Part shown: piece by piece, positions 7,537 to 16,169 of the stretch
Layout: every line of letters begins with the position of its first letter
How positions within the stretch are numbered: the first letter of the stretch is position 1
Source of the DNA: an uncultured Bacteroidales bacterium
GTDB taxonomy: Bacteria; Bacteroidota; Bacteroidia; Bacteroidales; Paludibacteraceae
NCBI GenBank assembly: GCA_902792535.1
Contig: CADAZU010000020.1
Coordinates: 1 to 58,453, forward strand
Reading direction: 5' to 3'
Length of the DNA stretch: 58,453 bases
Position numbers and translations under genes: made by a program
The notes under the pieces: model-generated
Databases searched by the model: none
The model's input: the letters and a program-made list of their open reading frames with translations, nothing else
Told to the model about the DNA's origin: nothing

Positions 7537-7567
7537 CAAAGATACTACATTTTCGGCAAATATGCAA
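7537..7567 (-). promoter_or_regulatory. Promoter of the secreted-protein gene
   Basis: On the minus strand, TTGC (7567-7564), 19 bases and TATCTTTG (7544-7537) match the Bacteroidetes consensus. It lies in the gap after the GH28 gene stop. Confidence 0.7.
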
Positions 7568-7602
7568 GTATATTTTGCCGAAAAATGTAGATTTTTTGCT
7601 TT

Positions 7603-9123
7603 TTACTCCGCCGCGTCGGGGTCTTTGCCATTATAACGGACGTTTTTGATCTTTTTGTAGTCCGTAATAGGCATCGGTTTGGGGTTGATCTGGCAGTTGG
7701 TGAAGTTGATATCTTCCGCATACTCCATCTTAATACCGCCTCGGTTACCGATGATCGTTACTTGGTCGAAGAGGATATTATGAACCGGTTTTCCTTTGAG
7801 TCCCTGGATATCTACCGCCTGTTTGGAACCAATACAGGTGATGTTGCGGAAGGTGATATTGGACCAGTCGGGGAAGAAGGCATTCTTATCATCGGAGTCG
7901 GTAGCGGACACGCCTGCTCCCTTGTCGGCATAGCCGGAGGAGATGAGGAAGGCGGATTCGCGGATATCCTTCATGATGATATTATAGCAATAGATGTCCT
8001 CGCACCAACCACCACGTCCGGGAGCGGATTTGAAACGGCAACCGATGTCAGTACCTTCGAAACGGCAGTCTTTGACCACCAGACGCTGCATACCGCCGGA
8101 GAACTCGGAACCGATGACAAAGCCACCGTGTGCACGATAGACGGTATCGTTGGTGATGAGGAAATCGCGTTGCGGTCCGGCATCGACACCTTTCTGTCCC
8201 ACGCCGCCTTTCATACAGATACCATCGTCACCGCAGGAGATATTGCAGTTGACGATAAGCGCTACCTGGATATTTCCCGGGTCCATGGCATCGCCGTTCT
8301 GCGCCCAGTGCGGACAGCGGATGTTGACACCATCTATAATAAGGTTTTGCACGCGCGTAGGCACGAAGTGGAATTTCGGAGAGTTGAGCAGATGCACATT
8401 CTCCACGAGGATATTCTTGGAGTCGGTGATGTTCACCAGATGCGGACGCATCTTCTCCTGAATGATCGGATCCTTGGCTATATTAGGGATGTTATACTCC
8501 TTATTGAGGTTGAACGGATACCAAACGAGCCATTTCTTGCTATTGCCATCGGGTTTGGTGACGCCACCCATAGCGAGCACGTCTTCCCACACATTGCCAT
8601 CAGCAGCCACAACCTCCGGAGCCACTACTTTCTTTTGCTTGATCGGACGCCAGTAGATACCCTGTCCGTCGATGGTGCCATGTCCGGTGATAGAGACATT
8701 CTCCAGTTTGGAACCATAGACGAGCGCGTGGCATTTCTTGGAACCATCACGGAGGGTGTCGTTCTTCTGGACATAGAGTTCCTTATTGGTCGAACCCAGA
8801 ATAACCGCATTGTCCGCAAGGTGCAGATCCAAGTTGCTAACCAATTTAATCGGACCGGTAAGCCATTTGCCATCGGGTACGATGAGGTGACCGCCGCCTT
8901 GTTTTTTGAGGTGTTTGAGCGCCTTAGCGAACGCTTCGGTATTATCCGTCACGCCGTCACCGACACCACCGAAATCCTCGATATTCACCGTGTACTCAGG
9001 GATGACCACCGGCTGCACATGCTCTACCGCACAGGGCAGATCGGTATAGTACTTGTCATAGGGATTCTGGGCGAAAGCGGCTACGCTTACCAGCGCCAGG
9101 ATAGAAAGAAAGAGTTTTTTCAT
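7603..9123 (-). CDS. Glycoside hydrolase family 28 (polygalacturonase-type)
   Basis: GH28 enzymes hydrolyse galacturonan backbones of pectin. The 506-residue protein has a signal peptide (MKKLFLSILALVSVAAFAQ) and a pectate-lyase-like start (VNIEDFGGVGDGVTDNTEAF). It then has the right-handed beta-helix catalytic motifs in order: NGDAMD, CGDDGICMK with the paired Asp, HGGFVIGSE with the conserved His, and RFKSAPGRGG with the substrate-binding Arg/Lys. It is probably periplasmic. It lies 27 bases downstream of the PL1 gene and is the last gene of the SusC-SusD-PL1-GH28 set. Exact specificity (homogalacturonan or rhamnogalacturonan) cannot be read from these motifs. Confidence 0.92.
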   Translation of the reverse strand: MKKLFLSILALVSVAAFAQNPYDKYYTDLPCAVEHVQPVVIPEYTVNIEDFGGVGDGVTDNTEAFAKALKHLKKQGGGHLIVPDGKWLTGPIKLVSNLDLHLADNAVILGSTNKELYVQKNDTLRDGSKKCHALVYGSKLENVSITGHGTIDGQGIYWRPIKQKKVVAPEVVAADGNVWEDVLAMGGVTKPDGNSKKWLVWYPFNLNKEYNIPNIAKDPIIQEKMRPHLVNITDSKNILVENVHLLNSPKFHFVPTRVQNLIIDGVNIRCPHWAQNGDAMDPGNIQVALIVNCNISCGDDGICMKGGVGQKGVDAGPQRDFLITNDTVYRAHGGFVIGSEFSGGMQRLVVKDCRFEGTDIGCRFKSAPGRGGWCEDIYCYNIIMKDIRESAFLISSGYADKGAGVSATDSDDKNAFFPDWSNITFRNITCIGSKQAVDIQGLKGKPVHNILFDQVTIIGNRGGIKMEYAEDINFTNCQINPKPMPITDYKKIKNVRYNGKDPDAAE

Positions 9124-9150
9124 ATTCGTTTCTAATTTGGATTTCTGCTA

Positions 9151-10608
9151 TTAGTACAAATTCCGTACCAAATGGCACATATATACGTCCAGATTCGTGT
9201 GCCCGGAGACGAGAGTTATCTCTCGCGCATCGTTTGTATTATTGGGATCCAGCCCAAATTCGATCTCCCAGTCGTCAGGGATACCGTCATAATCCGAGTC
9301 CACCAGGCGCGTAGCAGCGTTGAGTTCAGGCCATCCGCCCACGTCCGACTGGGTGTCGATGAGTCCGTTTCTGGAGCCGTTGGAGCCGTTGAAAGTATAT
9401 TTGCCGTCTCTGACCTCGCTTACGATACGCGTATCGACCGCATCGCGAGAGAGCGAACAACCGGCTTTCGCCAGCACCGTTTCGTAGGCTGCCTCTGCGG
9501 TCTGCTCATTCTTCAGAGCGGTGATGCCCGTCCAGCGAGAAGAGGCTTTCACAGCGTCTGTTTTTACCGTTGATCCCTCCCAGTTATTCTGCGTCACAGT
9601 CTCCGAGCCGTACATGTAGTTGCCGTTGAGATAGATCTTCGGTCCCTGTACCGTTCCTCCCGGATGGTCCGCACAATTAGAGCAGGAAACGGTCGGATCG
9701 ACGAGCCGCGTCCTCTTTCCTGTAGCCGGTCCGTACTTGTAGTAATTATTGACGAAATTGATATGCCGTCCGCCGGCACCCTTGCTGGTTCCTTCTCCGC
9801 CGTATGTGGAGTTACCGCTCCAGTTATAGACCACATTATTGACATAGTCAATCGGTCCGGCATGAGTACCATCTACATAGTCATGGTCGAAACGCGGGTT
9901 ACGACTGTCGTGGTGGGCAAGTAAATTATGATGGAACGAGGCGTTTTTGCCTCCCCAGATACCGCCATAGCCATGTGATCCCTTGCCATGAACCGAGTTT
10001 TTGAGCGACTCGGAAATGATACAATACTGCATTGTAAAATCCTCGTTTCCATAGCAACTGACGCACTCGTCCACCGACCAAGAGCAGGAGAGGTGGTCCA
10101 GCACAACTCCTTTAGAGTCATTGACCGAAACCGCATCGAACTCTTTCAGACTCTCGTCGCCTAGACGTACACGTATAAAACGGACGATCACATTGGAGGC
10201 ATTGATCACCAGCGGGTAGTCGGCAATACAGATACCGTCTCCGGGAGCGGACTGACCGTCGATCGTGAGACTGCCTGTTTTGATACGCAACTCGCTCGTC
10301 AGATGGATTGTACCGGATGTATTAAAGATCACGCGCCTTGCTCCGGTCTGGGTGACGGCATAGCGCAGCGTGCCCGCCATCGGTCGTCCGGTATTCGGAT
10401 CCAGTGCATCGTCCATACGGCTGACGCGATAGACCGTACCGCCATCGCCTCCTGTGACAGAGGCACCGCCGCCCTCTATATGGCTGCATGCCGCAACTAA
10501 CTCAGGGTTGGTGTCGATGGTTTTCTGCTCCGGGTTATTAGGAGTGTTGCACGCCGCCATGAACCATGACAGCATGCAACACAATGATATCGTTTTCCAA
10601 TTTTTCAT
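9151..10608 (-). CDS. Pectate lyase family 1 (PL1) lipoprotein
   Basis: PL1 lyases cleave polygalacturonate by beta-elimination. The 485-residue protein begins with a lipoprotein signal ending at Cys20 (WFMAACNTPN), so it should be membrane-anchored. The beta-helix includes the DHLSCSWSVDECVS stretch, typical of the Ca-binding region of Bacteroidetes PL1 enzymes, and AHHDSRNPRFDH. Near the C-terminus DSDYDGIPDDWE is a Ca-binding thrombospondin-3/EF-like loop, common in surface polysaccharide lyases. It follows the SusD gene by 9 bases. PL1 assignment is firm; the subfamily is not decided. Confidence 0.92.
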   Translation of the reverse strand: MKNWKTISLCCMLSWFMAACNTPNNPEQKTIDTNPELVAACSHIEGGGASVTGGDGGTVYRVSRMDDALDPNTGRPMAGTLRYAVTQTGARRVIFNTSGTIHLTSELRIKTGSLTIDGQSAPGDGICIADYPLVINASNVIVRFIRVRLGDESLKEFDAVSVNDSKGVVLDHLSCSWSVDECVSCYGNEDFTMQYCIISESLKNSVHGKGSHGYGGIWGGKNASFHHNLLAHHDSRNPRFDHDYVDGTHAGPIDYVNNVVYNWSGNSTYGGEGTSKGAGGRHINFVNNYYKYGPATGKRTRLVDPTVSCSNCADHPGGTVQGPKIYLNGNYMYGSETVTQNNWEGSTVKTDAVKASSRWTGITALKNEQTAEAAYETVLAKAGCSLSRDAVDTRIVSEVRDGKYTFNGSNGSRNGLIDTQSDVGGWPELNAATRLVDSDYDGIPDDWEIEFGLDPNNTNDAREITLVSGHTNLDVYMCHLVRNLY

Positions 10609-10617
10609 TCGAAGAAA

Positions 10618-12585
10618 TTACTCAACGTAATCGTAGTCGTTCCAAAGTGCGCCTTCCGATTGACCTACGTTCACGGAGAAGATCGGCCAGTATTGACGTC
10701 CGTTCAGACGATCCGGATATTCGCGATCGAAGAGCATGTAGTTATCCGGAGCCAGTTCACGACCGGACGAACCAAGATAGATTGCGGTCTTGACCCAACC
10801 ATTCTCTTTGCTATACGTTTTCGGAGCACCGGTTTCGCCTTTCTTGAGACCATAAGTCGAGTCCGGATTGATGATAAAGCCCTTGATGCCTGCTGCAAAG
10901 CTATACTCATCTCCTACGTATTTGTATTTGAAATAGATGGTATCCGGCAGTCCGGCGAATTCGCCTTCGTGCTTGTCCATCAGCGCCAGACGCTCGTGAG
11001 CGGCGATGAGGGTCTCTTTGAGAATACCCCAACGCATCAGGTCATACTTACGGATATACTCGCCGGTGAACTCAAACTTACGCTCCTCCTGAAGGTTCTT
11101 CATCGTGAGATCGACCGTACCCACGTGTGCACGCGTGCGTACCTTATCAAAACATGCTTTACCGTCGATACCGTAGGTGTTGGTCGGCATATCTCCGCCG
11201 ATACCGCCGATCGAAGCCTCAGCCGCCATCAGCAGCACGTCCGCATAACGGATGATCGGGAAATTGACACCGTCATCGTTACCCGTACGGTTACGGACCA
11301 TCCACTCTACGCGGTATTTATTGAGATACCAGTCGCCTACCATCTGGTTCTTCTGGTAAAGGATCTTGTCATCCGTACCCTTCTCCGGGAATGCCAGCGC
11401 TACATTGTCCGCGGTGCTGTTGAACTCGCTTCCGTTGTCATATACCCATATATAACGCGCCATGGTCACGTCGCGGCGTACATCGCCGTCCGCGAAGTCG
11501 TAATAGAGCGTCGGAACAATGGTGACAGCCGAGTTAGAAGAGCCACCCTCGTTGTTTTTCAGACCACCAAGAGCCTTATCCACCTTGGTACAGTTGTATT
11601 GGAGCACCTGACCGCGGCTACCATCTGCGAAAGCGATCTCCCAGAAGACCTCCGAGTTGTAATAATTGGTCTCGTCGGCACAGATCTTCTTGAAGATATC
11701 CTCGTAGTTGTCTTGGAATTTAGCAGCCTCATTACTATTATTAATGATTTGCGCGCACGCCCACATGACCTCTGTATTCAGCTCCTGACGCAGCGAAGCA
11801 TCGTCAACGAGGAACTCCGGTCCTTGTTTCCAAGTAGCAGGACGGACGCCCTTTCCGGCATAAGTCAAGTCAACACGAGCCAAGAGGGCATAAGCAGCAC
11901 CCTTGGAAGGACGGCCGGTGTAGTTAGCCGCCGTACCCGGGCACTCGCTCGACCAAGGCATCAACTCAGCTGCTTTCTTCAGGTCTATACGGATCTGTTT
12001 GAGCACGTCGGTACGGTCCGATTTCTTTATTTTGAGACCGGACTCATCTTTGGAGATAGAGGTGAAACGAGCAGGTACATCGCCCCAGATCTGAACCATT
12101 TGGAAATAGCAGAAGGAACGCAGGAAATACGCCTCACCGAGGAGGTAACGCATGCGTGCGACAGCATCTTTCTTTTTCTCATCGGTAGTCGGCATAGTAT
12201 CACCATATTGCTCTATACCCTCGATGATATTGTTGCAACGCTCAATAGCGGAGTTGAGGTAACCCCACGGGTCCTTACCGTTCGCGGTAGAGAGATCGCC
12301 GCTGGTCGGAGTCATGGCATAGATATTCCACTCGGCGCGGCCGGAGTTCTTGTTGCCATGCTCTACATCGGTATTCATTCCCTGATAGCCGCAAGCCAGA
12401 CGGTTACGGTAGGATTTGTCTTGACCGAACTGCTCATAGACACCGGCGATCACCTGCTCGGTGCTATTGGGATTGGCAAAGACCGTAGCGGCATCCATCG
12501 CTGAGGGAGACGACGAATCGAAGAAATTGCACCCTGCCAGCGTCACTGCAGCTGCCGCGATTGCTATATATTTTAATGTTTTCAT
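10618..12585 (-). CDS. SusD/RagB-family glycan-binding lipoprotein
   Basis: SusD-like proteins sit on the outer surface, cap the partner SusC channel and bind oligosaccharides. The 655-residue protein has a lipoprotein signal (MKTLKYIAIAAAAVTLAGCN, Cys19). The body has the tetratricopeptide-like features of the family (YLLGEAYFLRSFCYFQMVQI) and a C-terminal KFEFTGEYIRKYDLMRWG motif, very characteristic of SusD. It follows the SusC gene by 33 bases and precedes PL1 and GH28 genes, so a pectin-derived ligand is inferred. Confidence 0.96.
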   Translation of the reverse strand: MKTLKYIAIAAAAVTLAGCNFFDSSSPSAMDAATVFANPNSTEQVIAGVYEQFGQDKSYRNRLACGYQGMNTDVEHGNKNSGRAEWNIYAMTPTSGDLSTANGKDPWGYLNSAIERCNNIIEGIEQYGDTMPTTDEKKKDAVARMRYLLGEAYFLRSFCYFQMVQIWGDVPARFTSISKDESGLKIKKSDRTDVLKQIRIDLKKAAELMPWSSECPGTAANYTGRPSKGAAYALLARVDLTYAGKGVRPATWKQGPEFLVDDASLRQELNTEVMWACAQIINNSNEAAKFQDNYEDIFKKICADETNYYNSEVFWEIAFADGSRGQVLQYNCTKVDKALGGLKNNEGGSSNSAVTIVPTLYYDFADGDVRRDVTMARYIWVYDNGSEFNSTADNVALAFPEKGTDDKILYQKNQMVGDWYLNKYRVEWMVRNRTGNDDGVNFPIIRYADVLLMAAEASIGGIGGDMPTNTYGIDGKACFDKVRTRAHVGTVDLTMKNLQEERKFEFTGEYIRKYDLMRWGILKETLIAAHERLALMDKHEGEFAGLPDTIYFKYKYVGDEYSFAAGIKGFIINPDSTYGLKKGETGAPKTYSKENGWVKTAIYLGSSGRELAPDNYMLFDREYPDRLNGRQYWPIFSVNVGQSEGALWNDYDYVE

Positions 12586-12618
12586 ATGCTGATTACTTTT
12601 AGATATTTTGACACGTTA

Positions 12619-15600
12619 TTAGAAGGACAGATTGATACCAAAGTTGAACGCACGGCTCTTCGGGAATGCAGAGAAATCTACGCCGGTAGCCAACGGATTG
12701 ATCTTCGAACGGGTATCGACCTCAGGATCCGCACCCGAGTACGGGGTAACGCAGAAGAGGTTGGAAGCCGTGAAGAAAATACGCGCGGTCTTGATATAAG
12801 CTTTGCTGATCCAGCGGTCCGGCAGCGAATAACCGACCGTCAGGGACGAGAGACGCAGGAAAGAAGCATCCTCTACGTATTTGTCGGTCAGGGCGATATT
12901 GTCGCTGATCGGGTTAGCCGTACGTGCTCCGGCGTTAGCGCTTGCCAGCGCAGCTGCCATAGCCGCATAGTCCTCGCCTTCTACCTTGCCGCTTGCGCCT
13001 ACATGCTCAGACGGGATGAACGTACCGTTCTCGCGGAAGAGCGAATAACGCATGCCGTATGCCACATCGGCGGTGTTGTTACGCAGTTTCGATTTGTCGA
13101 AGATCGTTCCGTAATCCAGCGCCGAGAGATTGAGCACTTCGTTGCCTACGCTGTAGGTGAACTGAGCGCTGAGGTCAACTTTACCCCATTTCTCGCCACC
13201 GATATTGAAATTGAGACCGAAACCACCTTGGATGTCCGCTTGGGTATTCCCCAGCACTACGCGGTCCTCGTCATTGATCACTCCGTCGCCGTTCTGGTCC
13301 ACGATCTTCGTCATACCCGGACGAGCCTCACCGAGGATCGTGTTGATAGCTGCGCCTTCAGCTCCATACCAACGGTTGTTGCTCGGGTTGTACGATACGA
13401 AATCGTCTGTGGTGTACCATCCTGCGGTTTGATAGCCGTAGATATTACCTACTTTGTCACCCGGACGGAGTTTGAACTCATAGTCGGTGTTGTTGTAGTT
13501 GGACGAGAAGCACTGCGAGGAAACGAGGTACTCATCCATACCGCCGAGATCAACTACCTTGTTGTAGTTATGCGATATATTGGCATTGATGCTCAATCCG
13601 TAGCTCAGGCTCTTAGCGCGTTTGTCCAAGATCACGCCGTTGAGCGAGAGCTCGACACCCTTGTTGTCGGTAGAACCGATGTTACGGTATTGGTAGTTAT
13701 AACCACCGACTGCCATCTTGTAACGAAGGATCAGGTCCTTGGTCGTGTTCCAATAGAGGTCGATCGTACCGCTCAAGCGCTCGTTCCAGAAACCGAAATC
13801 GAGACCGAGGTCACGGGTGATGGTGGTCTCCCATTTCAGTTTGTTATTCGCCGCAATGACATCCGATCCGCCATCCGCCAACTTGGTAGAGAAGACCTCG
13901 CTGTATGCGGTGGAAGAAGCCAGATACTCCGGACGGAGGTAGCCCAGATCCACGTTGTTGTTACCTACCGAACCATAGGACAGACGGAGCTTGAAGTTAG
14001 ACATCACGTCCTGCGCCGGAGCCATCCACTCTTCGTCGATGATACGCCATGCGATAGCGGCTGACGGGAAGAAGCCCCACTGGTTACCTCTCGAAAAACG
14101 CGTAGAAGCGTCTGCACGGAAAGTAGCGGTGATATAATAGCGGTTGAATAATATATAGTTCGCGCGAGCGAAGAACGACAGCATGTTATCCGTCGGGTTG
14201 ACATACGATTTGCTGGTATAAGCTTTGGCCGAACCGATGAAGTTGAACACCTGGTCGCCGGTCAGGCTGGCGTCGTAACCATAACCGTTATTGGTACGCA
14301 GCTCGCCATGCAGGATCTGCATCTCCTCACCGATCAAGATACCCAGGTCGTGATCCTCACCCCATTTTTTCTTGAACTCCAAGGTGTTGGTGTTTTTGAA
14401 ACGGCTGGTCTTCTCGTCGGTTGCTACGATATGTCCGTATCCGGCACCGCCTGCATAGGTGAAACCGTCACCTGCGCGGGAGTAATAAGTGGTCGGACCA
14501 TAGTAACGATCCTGCTTCTGGTAGCGGCCCTCATAACCTACCTCGGTTTTCCAGGTGAACATCTTCGCAAACTTATAGCTAACATAACCTTGCAGGTTGA
14601 ATTTGTCATCTATTTTCTTGCGGTAGTTATGGTCGATCGTGGTGATCGGGTCATAGAGCGAACCGAAGGAGTCGTAGTCATCCAAACCGGCTACGTTGTC
14701 TTTTGCGAACAACTCGATCGGCGAATAAGCAATCGCGTTACGCACGCGGCTCTCGGTCTTCGATCCTGCATCCTGCGCGGTGTTGGTACCCGAACCCAGC
14801 ACGTTGGTATTAGAATAACGGGCGGTGAAGCTGATCGTCAGGTCTTTGATCGGTTTGAATTTAGCCTTGAAACTCAGGTTATTACGAGCATAATCCGAAC
14901 CGTACATGATACCCTTGTCGTCAATACGGTTGTATGAGAGCGAGAAGTTAGCCGCTTTGTTACCGCCGCTGACGGTGAAGCTGTGGTTGCTGTTCAGACC
15001 ATGACGGCCGAAAGTACGATCCTGCCAGTCCGTTACGACAGCCGAGTCACGCCAATATTGCTGGATCTCAGGGATAGACATCACTTGGTCTTTATCCTGG
15101 GTACGGTGATAACGCGGATCGAAATATTCATTGAAATTGGTCGGGATATTCGCCGTGTTGCCTTTGGCTTTATGATGCGCATACTCGTACTGCATCAGCA
15201 CGAAATCATCCACGTCAAGCATATCGTATTTTTTCGCCATCTGCTTCCATCCCATATAACCGGTATAGTCGAAATGGATCTGCATTTTGTCATCCGCGTT
15301 ATTGTCCGCGTCTTTGGTGGTGATGATAATTACACCGTTGGCACCCTGCGCACCGTAGATTGCGGTAGCCGCAGCGTCTTTCAATACATCCATCGACTGG
15401 ATATCGCTCGGCGAAATGTCTGCAATACTGCTTACCTGGAATCCATCCACGATGTAGAGAGGATCGCTCGACTGGGTCAGAGAGGTACCTCCACGCACAC
15501 GGATCTTCACATCTGCATCCGGGCTACCCTCGGTCGTCGTGACCGACACACCTGCCAACTTACCTTGCAGCGCCTCGCTGGCAGAAGCCACCGGAATATC

Positions 15601-15996
15601 CTTCAGTTGCTCTGCGTTCACGGAACTTACCGCCGTCACCAAGTCGCGCTTCTTGGTCGTGCCATAACCGGTCACAACCACTTCCTCCAGCACCTCACTG
15701 TTCTCGGAAAGCACTACATTCATCACATCACCGGTGATGTTCAACTCCTGCGTCTGCATACCGACGTACGAGAAAACAAGCACCTTCGCATCATTCGGAA
15801 CATCGAGGCTGTAATTACCGTCGAAATCCGTCACTGTACCAATTGAGGTACCCTTCACCACAACCGAGGCGGAGATAATGGTCTCGCCTGTTGCGTCTTT
15901 TACAACTCCGCTGATCACACGAGCCTCAGCAGCCATGCCGACAAACAGCAAAGCCGAGAGAATCATGGTACGGAACACACTGGAATTCAGTTTCAT
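12619..15996 (-). CDS. SusC/RagA-family TonB-linked outer membrane transporter
   Basis: This 1125-residue TonB-dependent channel imports oligosaccharides together with the adjacent SusD. It has a signal peptide and then a carboxypeptidase-like regulatory domain (VISGVVKDATGETIISASVV, about residues 27-110). The TonB box region EEVVVTGYGTTKKRD follows. The plug (residues about 120-230) carries RVRGGTSLTQSSDPLYIVDG and DVLKDAAATAIYGAQGANGV. The beta-barrel follows and ends in FNFGINLSF with a terminal Phe. It is the first gene of a four-gene pectin locus. No SusR, HTCS or ECF-sigma/anti-sigma gene lies nearby, so regulation is not visible here. Confidence 0.97.
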   Translation of the reverse strand: MKLNSSVFRTMILSALLFVGMAAEARVISGVVKDATGETIISASVVVKGTSIGTVTDFDGNYSLDVPNDAKVLVFSYVGMQTQELNITGDVMNVVLSENSEVLEEVVVTGYGTTKKRDLVTAVSSVNAEQLKDIPVASASEALQGKLAGVSVTTTEGSPDADVKIRVRGGTSLTQSSDPLYIVDGFQVSSIADISPSDIQSMDVLKDAAATAIYGAQGANGVIIITTKDADNNADDKMQIHFDYTGYMGWKQMAKKYDMLDVDDFVLMQYEYAHHKAKGNTANIPTNFNEYFDPRYHRTQDKDQVMSIPEIQQYWRDSAVVTDWQDRTFGRHGLNSNHSFTVSGGNKAANFSLSYNRIDDKGIMYGSDYARNNLSFKAKFKPIKDLTISFTARYSNTNVLGSGTNTAQDAGSKTESRVRNAIAYSPIELFAKDNVAGLDDYDSFGSLYDPITTIDHNYRKKIDDKFNLQGYVSYKFAKMFTWKTEVGYEGRYQKQDRYYGPTTYYSRAGDGFTYAGGAGYGHIVATDEKTSRFKNTNTLEFKKKWGEDHDLGILIGEEMQILHGELRTNNGYGYDASLTGDQVFNFIGSAKAYTSKSYVNPTDNMLSFFARANYILFNRYYITATFRADASTRFSRGNQWGFFPSAAIAWRIIDEEWMAPAQDVMSNFKLRLSYGSVGNNNVDLGYLRPEYLASSTAYSEVFSTKLADGGSDVIAANNKLKWETTITRDLGLDFGFWNERLSGTIDLYWNTTKDLILRYKMAVGGYNYQYRNIGSTDNKGVELSLNGVILDKRAKSLSYGLSINANISHNYNKVVDLGGMDEYLVSSQCFSSNYNNTDYEFKLRPGDKVGNIYGYQTAGWYTTDDFVSYNPSNNRWYGAEGAAINTILGEARPGMTKIVDQNGDGVINDEDRVVLGNTQADIQGGFGLNFNIGGEKWGKVDLSAQFTYSVGNEVLNLSALDYGTIFDKSKLRNNTADVAYGMRYSLFRENGTFIPSEHVGASGKVEGEDYAAMAAALASANAGARTANPISDNIALTDKYVEDASFLRLSSLTVGYSLPDRWISKAYIKTARIFFTASNLFCVTPYSGADPEVDTRSKINPLATGVDFSAFPKSRAFNFGINLSF

Positions 15997-16092
15997 AAAG
16001 AGAATTTGTTTGTGTTGATATTAATTTATTTGGGTTAGTAAAAATTTGTTGTTCTTTGTGCGCGTAAACGCGTGTAAAACCAAAAACGGCTG

Positions 16093-16100
16093 CAAAAGTA
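16093..16100 (-). promoter_or_regulatory. -7 element of the SusC promoter
   Basis: TACTTTTG on the minus strand lies about 95 bases before the SusC start. A good -33 at 19-21 bases is not seen, so the promoter may need an activator. Confidence 0.5.
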
Positions 16101-16169
16101 CACAAAAAACGTCAACTTTATGTGGAAAAATTGACGTAAAAATTACACATTTGCACTTTTTTGCTAACT

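Noticed and set aside
7762-9135. 457-codon plus-strand frame antisense to the GH28 gene
   Set aside because: GH28 motifs on the minus strand are unambiguous.
10660-14064. Long plus-strand open frames antisense to susD and susC
   Set aside because: Shadows of clear SusD and SusC genes; no start signals or domains.
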